A stretch of 64,000 bases of DNA from Arthrobacter sp. PAMC25564 (lineage in GTDB: Bacteria; Actinomycetota; Actinomycetes; Actinomycetales; Micrococcaceae): the NCBI RefSeq assembly GCF_004798705.1, contig NZ_CP039290.1, positions 3,782,001 to 3,846,000 on the forward strand, given 5' to 3'. Position 1 is the first letter of the stretch, and each line of letters starts with the position of its first letter. Position numbers and translations under genes: made by a program. Positions 54,831 through 64,000 of the stretch are shown in pieces. The notes under the pieces are model-generated. The model searched no databases. It was not told the origin of the DNA and saw nothing but the letters and a program-made list of their open reading frames with translations.

Positions 54831-56294
54831 GTGAGCGTCCTCGCCCGGAGTGTAGGCAATGCCTTTCGAAACAAGGTCAGGACGGCCGCCGTCGTAGCCG
54901 TCCTGGCCGTGGCCATCGGCCTTGCCCTGTCCATGCTGGTGGCCAACCAGGCAGTGGCGGGCAAGGTCGCCGAACTGAACGCCTCGGTGGGCACCGTCCT
55001 CACCGTCAACCCCGCCGGCGGCCAGGGCTTCGAGGGCGGCGGCGAGCCGCTGACCGCCGCGCAGGCCGCGACGGCGGCAGCCGTGCCGAACGTGACCTCC
55101 GTCGTCGGAACCAAGGCACTCCGGCTGCGCAACGCCACTGCCGCCGCTGCCCAGACCGGGCAGGGCGGACCGGGCGGCCCCGGCGGACAGTCTGCCACCA
55201 CGGTGACCACCAGCCTGACCGCCGCCATCGACGCCGGCACGCTCGGCAACCGCAACCAGGCTGCCACCGGAACCTCCGGCAGCTCCGGCGGCACCGCCAC
55301 GCAGGCGGCCCCCGCCTTCACGCTGCCCATCACCGCCACCGGGATCGGCGCAGAGGTGGACGCCACGGGCAAGGCACTGGAACTGACGCAGGGAACCGGC
55401 CTGGGTGACTACAACGCCGCGTCCACCGGCGCCTTGCTGGGCACCACCCTCGCCGAGAAGAACGGCCTGAGCGTGGGCTCGACCTTCACCATCAAGGACC
55501 AGACCTTCACCGTGGCGGGCTTGTTCGACGCCGGCACGGCCTTCGGCAACAACGCCCTCTACGTGACACTCCCGGCCGCCCAGACCATTGCGGCCCTTCC
55601 CGGAGAACTGTCCACGATGATCGTCACCGTCAATTCCATGGAAAACGTCGACGCCGCCAAGACCGCCCTCCAGGCCGCCCTCGGCACGGACAAGGCCGAC
55701 GTCAGCCAGGGCCAGCGCAACCTCCAGAGCGCCGTCAGCTCGCTGGGCAGCGTCAAGAACATTTCCTTCATCGCCTTCGTCGCCGCCCTCGGAACCGCCG
55801 GCCTGATCATCCTGCTGATCATGGTCATGCTGGTCCGCGAGCGCCGCCGTGAAATCGGTGTGCTCAAGGCGATCGGTGCCCCGAACCGCACCGTCGGCCT
55901 GCAGTTCGTGCTCGAGGCCCTGGTGCTGGTGGCCATGGGCAGCGTCGTGGGCGCCGCCGTCGCATCCTTCGCCAGCGGAGGCATCGCCTCTGCCCTGATC
56001 AGCTCCAACACCACGGGCGGCGCGGCCACCGGGCAGCGCGGCGTTCCCGGCAGCGGGGCCGGCTTCCCGGGCGGGGCGGCTGGCTTCCCCGGCGGGGCGG
56101 CTGGCTTCCCCGGCGGCCAGGGGAGCCCCTTCGGCGGCGCCAACCAGCTGCTGACCTCCGTGACCGCGAGCGCCTCCCCCGGCGTGATTGCCGCCGGCAT
56201 CGCCGCGGTGTTCGGCGTCGCCATCATCGGGGCGCTCGTCCCGGCCCTGCTCACCGCACGCATCCGCCCCATCGAAGTCCTCCGAGGAGAGTAG
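54831..56294 (+). CDS. MacB/FtsX-type ABC transporter permease
   Basis: 487 residues. The N-terminal transmembrane helix (about 13-38) is followed by a large extracytoplasmic part (about 40-305) with Gly/Gln/Ala-rich loops. Then come three helices of the FtsX domain (FIAFVAALGTAGLIILLIMVMLVRERRREIGVLKAIGAP, LQFVLEALVLVAMGSVVGAAVASF, GVIAAGIAAVFGVAIIGALVPALLTARIRPIEVLRGE). The loop before the last helix has a GFPGGAA tandem repeat (56061-56120). GTG at 54831. Partner ATPase begins 2 bases later. No fused MFP or outer-membrane partner is expected in a Gram-positive. The export substrate is unknown. Confidence 0.9.
   Translation: MSVLARSVGNAFRNKVRTAAVVAVLAVAIGLALSMLVANQAVAGKVAELNASVGTVLTVNPAGGQGFEGGGEPLTAAQAATAAAVPNVTSVVGTKALRLRNATAAAAQTGQGGPGGPGGQSATTVTTSLTAAIDAGTLGNRNQAATGTSGSSGGTATQAAPAFTLPITATGIGAEVDATGKALELTQGTGLGDYNAASTGALLGTTLAEKNGLSVGSTFTIKDQTFTVAGLFDAGTAFGNNALYVTLPAAQTIAALPGELSTMIVTVNSMENVDAAKTALQAALGTDKADVSQGQRNLQSAVSSLGSVKNISFIAFVAALGTAGLIILLIMVMLVRERRREIGVLKAIGAPNRTVGLQFVLEALVLVAMGSVVGAAVASFASGGIASALISSNTTGGAATGQRGVPGSGAGFPGGAAGFPGGAAGFPGGQGSPFGGANQLLTSVTASASPGVIAAGIAAVFGVAIIGALVPALLTARIRPIEVLRGE
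56061..56120. repeat. 21-bp tandem repeat in the permease gene
   Basis: Nearly three copies of a unit starting GGCTTCCCCGGCGGGG (first copy with one change), encoding GFPGGAA repeats in an extracytoplasmic loop. Confidence 0.85.
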
Positions 56295-56296
56295 CC

Positions 56297-57004
56297 ATGA
56301 TCGAAGTCAAGAACCTCGTCCGCACGTTCAATTCCGGCGACAAAACCATCAAACCCGTCAACGACGTCAGCTTCGAACTCGAACAGGGCACGCTCGCCTC
56401 GATCGTGGGCAAGAGCGGCAGCGGGAAAAGCACCCTGCTGTCCCTGCTCGGCGCCCTGGACAAACCCACCAGTGGCGACGTGATCGTCGACGGCGTGAGC
56501 CTGGCCGGCATGCCGGACAGCAAGCTCACCCAGTACCGGCGCCGGGACATCGGCTTCGTGTTCCAGCAGTTCAACCTGATCCCCAATCTCTCCGCCCTGG
56601 ACAACGTCATGCTGCCGATGGAGTTTGCCGGGATCCGCAAGTCCGCACGCCAGGAGCGTGCCCGCCAGCTGCTCGAACAGGTGCAGCTCGATCCGGACAA
56701 GCATGTCCGCCGCGTGAACCGGCTCTCCGGCGGCGAGCAGCAGCGCGTGGCCATCGCCCGGGCGCTGGCCAACGCCCCCAAGCTGATCCTGGCCGACGAG
56801 CCCACCGGAAACCTGGACGAACAGACCGGCGAGCACATCATCGAACTGCTCAGCTCGCTGAGCAGGGACCACAACACCACGATCCTCGTGGTCACGCATG
56901 ACCGGACCCTGGCCAACAAGACGGACCGCCGCTTCCGGCTCCAGCAGGGCCGCCTTACGGAGGAGCCGGCAAGGAACCGCGCGACGGCGGGTTCACCCGC
57001 GTAG
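56297..57004 (+). CDS. MacB/LolD-type ABC transporter ATP-binding protein
   Basis: ATPase of 235 residues. Walker A GKSGSGKSTLLSLLG is at about 38-52, signature LSGGEQQRVAIARAL near 145, Walker B LILADEPTGNLDE, H-loop VVTHD. This is the LolD/MacB subtype that pairs with FtsX-domain permeases. ATG at 56297, 2 bases after the permease stop, so the two form one unit. Its C-terminus is polar and short. Confidence 0.94.
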   Translation: MIEVKNLVRTFNSGDKTIKPVNDVSFELEQGTLASIVGKSGSGKSTLLSLLGALDKPTSGDVIVDGVSLAGMPDSKLTQYRRRDIGFVFQQFNLIPNLSALDNVMLPMEFAGIRKSARQERARQLLEQVQLDPDKHVRRVNRLSGGEQQRVAIARALANAPKLILADEPTGNLDEQTGEHIIELLSSLSRDHNTTILVVTHDRTLANKTDRRFRLQQGRLTEEPARNRATAGSPA

Positions 57005-57145
57005 CTCCCCGCACGCCGCGCCGCGCGGAAGCTGGGGCGGGTCTCCCCCGACCCTCCCTCAGCTTCCGCCGGCATTCCCGCAACCCTCCCGCACATTCCG
57101 CCGCCATTCCCGCAACCCACCGGCAGCCGGTGGGATGATGGCCTT
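57005..57145. repeat. Intergenic region with a 23-base direct repeat
   Basis: TTCCGCCGGCATTCCCGCAA (plus CCC) at 57064-57086 recurs with one change at 57096-57118, a 32-base period. Degenerate pieces occur before it. No gene or clear terminator is visible. Confidence 0.65.
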
Positions 57146-58216
57146 ATGACCGTCCCCATCGCGAAGCCCTGGCTGTTCACCCAGCCGGACCAGGATCCCC
57201 GCACGGCCACCGGTGCCAGGCTCCGCTGGGGGGTCATCGCCACCGGCGGCATCGCGGCCTCCGTGACCCGTGACCTGACGCTTCTGGCCGACGCCGAACT
57301 CTATGCCGTCAGCTCACGCGCCCAGTCCGCCGCGGAAGCCTTCGCCGCCGACTATGGTTTTGCCAGGTCCTACGGTGACAGCGCCGGCCAGGCGGGCTAT
57401 GAACGGCTGCTGGCCGACGAAGCCGTGGACATCGTGTACGTCGCCACTCCGCACGCCTATCATCACAAAATCGCATTGGCCGCCCTGACCGCAGGCAAGC
57501 ATGTCCTCTGCGAGAAGGCCTTCACCGTCAATGCCCGGGAAGCCGCCGAGCTCGTGGCACTGGCCCGGGCCAAGGGCTTGTTCCTGATGGAGGCCATGTG
57601 GAGCCGTTTCCTGCCAAGCATGCAGCGGGTCTTCGAGATCGCCGGCTCGGGTGAGATCGGCGAGGTCAAGTGGGTCGGGGCGGACCTGGGCTTCCCCGCA
57701 CCGTACTCACCCAGCTCGCGGCTCTGGGCGCCCAAGGACGGCGGCGGCGCGCTGCTGGACCTTACCGTCTATCCGCTGTTGTGGGCGCTGGGCACCCTGG
57801 GATTCCCGCAGACGGTGAGCGCCACCGGCTGGGTCAACGACGACGGCGTGGACGCCCAGAATGCGCTGACCCTGGGATACCACCATGGCGCTCAGGCACA
57901 GCTGATTTCCTCGCTGCTGGCGTACGGCCCCCGGACGGCCACCGTGGCCGGCAGCCTGGGCTACCTCCAGACCACCGGCTCGATCAACAACCCCAAGGAA
58001 ATCCAGCTGAGGATCGGCTTCGACGAGCCGCGCAGCGAACACTTCACCGTCGTCGGGCGGGGCTACAGCTACGAGCTCCGCGAGGTGACACGCTGCATCC
58101 AGCAGGGCCTGACCGAGAGCCCGGTCATGCCGCTGGAGGACTCCCTGAACACCATGCGGCTGTTCGACGGCGTCCGTGCCCAACTGGGCGTCAGCTACCC
58201 GAACGACGCCCGCTGA
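57146..58216 (+). CDS. Gfo/Idh/MocA-family oxidoreductase
   Basis: NAD(P)-dependent dehydrogenase, 356 residues. The N-terminal Rossmann fold starts RWGVIATGGIAASVTRDL (about 28-45), followed by YVATPHAYHHKIALAALTAGKHVLCEKAFTVN, the family's EKP-type catalytic stretch (here EKAF) with the preceding His-rich loop. The C-terminal half is the GFO/IDH/MocA domain. The family acts on sugars, inositols or dihydrodiols. ATG start at 57146. It is not obviously part of the ABC unit upstream. Confidence 0.9.
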   Translation: MTVPIAKPWLFTQPDQDPRTATGARLRWGVIATGGIAASVTRDLTLLADAELYAVSSRAQSAAEAFAADYGFARSYGDSAGQAGYERLLADEAVDIVYVATPHAYHHKIALAALTAGKHVLCEKAFTVNAREAAELVALARAKGLFLMEAMWSRFLPSMQRVFEIAGSGEIGEVKWVGADLGFPAPYSPSSRLWAPKDGGGALLDLTVYPLLWALGTLGFPQTVSATGWVNDDGVDAQNALTLGYHHGAQAQLISSLLAYGPRTATVAGSLGYLQTTGSINNPKEIQLRIGFDEPRSEHFTVVGRGYSYELREVTRCIQQGLTESPVMPLEDSLNTMRLFDGVRAQLGVSYPNDAR

Positions 58217-58323
58217 GCCCACGCTGGCGGTCTCGGATTCGCCACACTTTGGGGTGCGCTCTGGACTCGCCCCTGCGCAGGGACTTACCCTGAAGGCAAT
58301 CGTCGAGACTTGGGAACGGGGGT

Positions 58324-59487
58324 GTGCGGGTGGACCCAGCAGCAGTTCCGTGGCGTGCCCGCCGCACCGTCCACCGGGTCCTCCTTGCCGGCCTGGCCGG
58401 AATGGCATGGCTGGCGCTCTCCGCGACAGCCGCCAGCGCCGACGCTTCCACACCCCTCCCGTGTGACACGACCGTTTCTGTTACGGCGGCCAGCGCGGAT
58501 CCGGACGACGCCACGGCGAGTGCGCCGGCCGCGGATTCGGTGGCCCCCCTAACGGTGGGCCACCGCCGGGCTGTCGCCGCATGCCCGGATCCCGCCCTGC
58601 CCGCAGCGGAGCCGGCACCGTCCGCGACGGACCCCGTCCCTCCCGTTCCGGATCCGACGCCGGCCGCCCCGGTTCCCGGCGTTCCCGCAGCGGACCCCGT
58701 TCGTGTCTCCGATCCGGTGGTCCCGGTCACGGACCCCGTCCTACCGGTTCCGGACCCCGGCGCTGCGCTGCCGGTTGTCGACCCCGTCCCGCCGGTTGTG
58801 CCGGTCCTGCCGGTTCCAAACCCCGGCGCTGCGCTGCCGGCCGTGAATCCCGTCCCGCCGGTTGTTCCGGTTGTTCCGGTTGTGCCGGTTGTTCCGGTTG
58901 TGCCGGTTCCAAATCCGTTGAGCCCGCCTCCGGGTGCCCCGCCAGCAGCTAAGGATCTGCCGGCTGCCGTGGCATCCGCACCGCCGCATGAAACAACGGC
59001 CCCGGCACCCGCAGCAGCCCCCGGATCTCTGGCCGCCCGCGACAAGGCCACGACTCCGCAGCCAACGGCGACGGATCTTCCGGCTGTATCGAACGCCGGC
59101 GGCCTGCCCGCCCTCTACGTTTCACCGCCCGGCTCCTACCCGGCCCTGTTTGCTGGCGCAGTGCGGGTCCCCGGCGACCCTGCCGCCGGCGTGGTTGCCC
59201 CGGCCACCGCCCCGAATCCCGGACCCGGGGGCACACCGCCACCAATCGGCCATGACAGCCCGAACCCGTGGCACGGTGGCACCGGGCTGCCGGCTCCGGA
59301 TGCCCTGCCTGCCGCTCCCGGCTCGGGCTCCGGCAGCGGACACTCCTCCAGCGGACCCACGGGGACGGCTGCCTGGATTCCGAGCCTGTACTTCTACCTG
59401 CCCCCGACGGGCGCCGACCCGATCCGCGGGCCGCTCCAGCACGCGCCTTCAGCGGTTTCCGCTGACCCCGGTTCTTCTCCTGACTAG
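58324..59487 (+). CDS. Secreted proline-rich protein of unknown function
   Basis: 387 residues. The GTG at 58324 (or one at 58330) follows a G-rich site. A signal peptide is evident (VHRVLLAGLAGMAWLALSAT, cleavage near ASA-DA). The mature part has two Cys in the first 70 residues, then Pro/Val repeats: related blocks LPVPDPGAALPVVDPVPPVV and LPVPNPGAALPAVNPVPPVV, and a run of five PVV-type triplets (about 75-205). A Pro/Ala/Gly/Ser-rich low-complexity tail follows. No anchor motif such as LPxTG or a C-terminal TM is seen. It may be a wall-spanning or surface protein. I do not recognise a family. Confidence 0.75.
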   Translation: MRVDPAAVPWRARRTVHRVLLAGLAGMAWLALSATAASADASTPLPCDTTVSVTAASADPDDATASAPAADSVAPLTVGHRRAVAACPDPALPAAEPAPSATDPVPPVPDPTPAAPVPGVPAADPVRVSDPVVPVTDPVLPVPDPGAALPVVDPVPPVVPVLPVPNPGAALPAVNPVPPVVPVVPVVPVVPVVPVPNPLSPPPGAPPAAKDLPAAVASAPPHETTAPAPAAAPGSLAARDKATTPQPTATDLPAVSNAGGLPALYVSPPGSYPALFAGAVRVPGDPAAGVVAPATAPNPGPGGTPPPIGHDSPNPWHGGTGLPAPDALPAAPGSGSGSGHSSSGPTGTAAWIPSLYFYLPPTGADPIRGPLQHAPSAVSADPGSSPD

Positions 59488-59935
59488 TTGGCCGTCTCTG
59501 TCTCCACAGAGCACGGCCAACCGGGCTGCCTTGGGCGCCCGCCATCAGTCATTCAGGAGAATTCCCAATGGACACCACCGTCCCCAACCGGGTTTCCGGC
59601 ATCCTATTTGCCATTGCGCACCCTCCCTGCCTGCTCCGACGCCCGCCCCAGGGCATCCTTCAGCGCCGCGGCGGCCGGGCTCAGCCGCCCCGCGGCCCGC
59701 CGGGCACCAACCGTCGGCGGCGCCTCTGGAGCGCCCTCCGTCAGGCATCCGCTGCTCCCGTCCAGGTCCCGTGACCGCCGGAGCGACGTCGTTGGGTCCG
59801 CTGGGGGACCGAACGGCACTCATTGGCTCCGGCGGAATACCGTCCCTCAGCGTGGCCGCTGCACTGCAGCCGGACTCAGGCCACGCTGAGGGACGGACGA
59901 TACCGGTACCCGTATTATTCTTGAGGGGCGCCACC
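59488..59935. other. 448-base region with remnant-like signals and an inverted repeat
   Basis: No firm gene. A small frame 59568-59774 on + (68 codons, begins MDTTVPNRVSGILFAIAH) has a very good AGGAG site 8 bases upstream but loses coding character after about 25 codons. On the minus strand, 59604-59819 encodes a tail (TVGARRAAGRLSPAAAALKD and on to a stop) that resembles the C-terminus of a LysR-type regulator. The 3' part holds an 18-bp inverted repeat and a possible -10 TATTAT (59913-59918) for the kinase gene. Confidence 0.4.
59840..59896. promoter_or_regulatory. 18-bp perfect inverted repeat upstream of the kinase gene
   Basis: Arms CCGTCCCTCAGCGTGGCC (59840-59857) and its complement (59879-59896) with a 21-base loop that holds the palindrome GCTGCACTGCAGC-like. 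It could be a terminator for upstream transcription or a regulatory site; the kinase start is 40 bases further. Confidence 0.6.
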
Positions 59936-61173
<1,238 letters not shown>

Positions 61174-61177
<4 letters not shown>

Positions 61178-61656
61178 GCCGCAGCATCACGAGCCGGCGC
61201 CGCCAGCTGGCAGTGACCGCGGGGTCCCTGCTCAGCGCCGTCCTGCTTGCCGGCGTCCTGGCCGGTTGCGGGACTCCGGGTCCCGAGCTGGGCAGCGAAA
61301 CTGCCCGGCAACTCCAGTCCCAGGTGCTCGCCGTCAGCGAGGCTGCGGCCGCCGACAACCCGGCCGGTTCTCTGAAGCTGCTCGACGCCCTGGTGACTAA
61401 GTTGGATCAGGCCGCCGCCAACGGGGATGTTTCGTTCAAACGCCACCAAAGCATCAGGGCCGCCATCGACGCCGTCCGGGCCGATCTGACCGCCAAGCAG
61501 GCCGCCGAGGCGGCCAGGCTGGCGGCCGAACAGCAGGCGGCCGCAGCAGCAGCCGCCGCCTCAACTGCGCCACCGCCCGCCGTGGTCGCTCCCGCACCGG
61601 CCCCCGCCGACAACTCCAAGGCCAAGGGGAACGGCAAAAGCAAAGGCAACGGTTAA
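61174..61656 (+). CDS. Small lipoprotein coupled to the kinase
   Basis: 160 residues. Signal peptide with lipobox VLAGC (Cys about 32). The mature part has a roughly 65-residue helical region (ETARQLQSQVLAVSEAA ... SLKLLDALVTKLDQAAANG ... IRAAIDAVRADL), then an Ala/Glu helix and a Pro/Ala linker ending in a basic SKAKGNGKSKGNG tail. No known catalytic motif. ATG overlaps the kinase stop by 4 bases, so it is translated with the kinase and may be its outside partner. Confidence 0.8.
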
Positions 61657-61736
61657 GGCCCAGCCGTTCCGTGACCGGTGCGGGCACCGGCGTCGCTCCA
61701 GGAGCCCTGACGGCGGTCCCGGCCGCATCAGAATAC

Positions 61737-61776
61737 GGAAACGCCCCGCTTCCCTTCCGGGAGTCGGGGCGTTTCC
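61737..61776. terminator. Terminator between the lipoprotein gene and icd
   Basis: Twelve-bp perfect stem (arm GGAAACGCCCCG) that continues inward by further pairs, between convergent genes, 29 bases from the icd stop. Confidence 0.85.
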
Positions 61777-61805
61777 GGTGCAGCAGCGAGGCTGCCGGGG
61801 CGCTG

Positions 61806-64000
<2,195 letters not shown>

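Noticed and set aside
58191..59051. Minus-strand frame with GTTGTTGTTG-type Gly/Thr repeats
   Set aside because: The repeats are the complement of the Pro/Val repeats of the secreted protein, which has a signal peptide and fits the plus strand better.
59568..59774. 68-codon plus-strand frame with a strong ribosome site
   Set aside because: Coding character fades after about 25 codons and the product is Arg/Pro-rich with no family; I describe it in the region entry and do not call it a gene.

Overview
The window looks like a chromosomal segment of a high-GC actinobacterium of the Micrococcaceae (Arthrobacter / Pseudarthrobacter type). The reasons are the strong GC bias at third codon positions, frequent GTG and TTG starts with GGAGG-like ribosome sites, a monomeric NADP isocitrate dehydrogenase, a tRNA gene without encoded CCA, the gene order eno - ftsB - DUF501/ppx, and a ZTP riboswitch in front of glyA. 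The genus is inferred from gene content and was not tested by a search. I see no insertion sequence, prophage, CRISPR array, integrase or plasmid function.

Layout. 0.2-6 kb: a complete branched-chain amino acid ABC importer, with permeases and ATPases (livHMGF, + strand) facing the binding lipoprotein (livK, - strand). 6.2-14.6 kb (- strand): a short-armed tRNA with anticodon UAA, an ACT-domain protein, type II NADH dehydrogenase, a membrane-anchored subtilase, a DUF501-Ppx/GppA fusion, an FtsB/DivIC-like division protein, enolase and MazG. 14.6-24.7 kb (- strand): a long nucleoside uptake and salvage cluster (bmpA, ABC ATPase, two permeases, cytidine deaminase, thymidine phosphorylase, two DedA proteins, adenosine deaminase). 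25-29.5 kb (- strand): an ohrR-ohr-oxidoreductase operon with two OhrR boxes, an M20 amidohydrolase and a mannose-1-phosphate guanylyltransferase. 29.8-33.3 kb (+): succinate dehydrogenase sdhCDAB.

33.4-43 kb: an alpha/beta hydrolase, a YihY-type membrane protein, a 2'-5' RNA ligase-like protein, trpS, exonuclease III and a small membrane protein. Then comes a one-carbon block: glyA-folD behind a ZTP riboswitch, with purU divergent from it. A small methyltransferase-like protein and a gamma carbonic anhydrase follow. 43-49 kb: a flavin amine oxidase translationally coupled to an amino acid/amine permease, a divergent PucR-type regulator and a nitrilase-family hydrolase, probably for amine or amino acid catabolism. 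49.2-54.7 kb: a ROK repressor and a ChvE/MmsA/MmsB multiple-sugar importer that share an operator-like sequence. 54.8-58.2 kb: a MacB/FtsX-type permease and ATPase pair and a Gfo/Idh/MocA oxidoreductase.

58.3-61.7 kb is the least familiar part: a secreted proline-rich protein, a 450-base stretch with gene-remnant signals and an 18-bp perfect inverted repeat, a one-TM Ser/Thr protein kinase, and an overlapping small lipoprotein. The window ends inside the 5' end of icd. Most of the DNA is ordinary housekeeping. The points most worth a second look are the class I tRNA with a leucine (UAA) anticodon, the ROK operator pair, the ZTP riboswitch unit, the kinase/lipoprotein/proline-rich cassette, a dispersed repeat that has become part of the mazG coding sequence, and the DUF501-Ppx fusion with an in-frame 15-bp tandem repeat.
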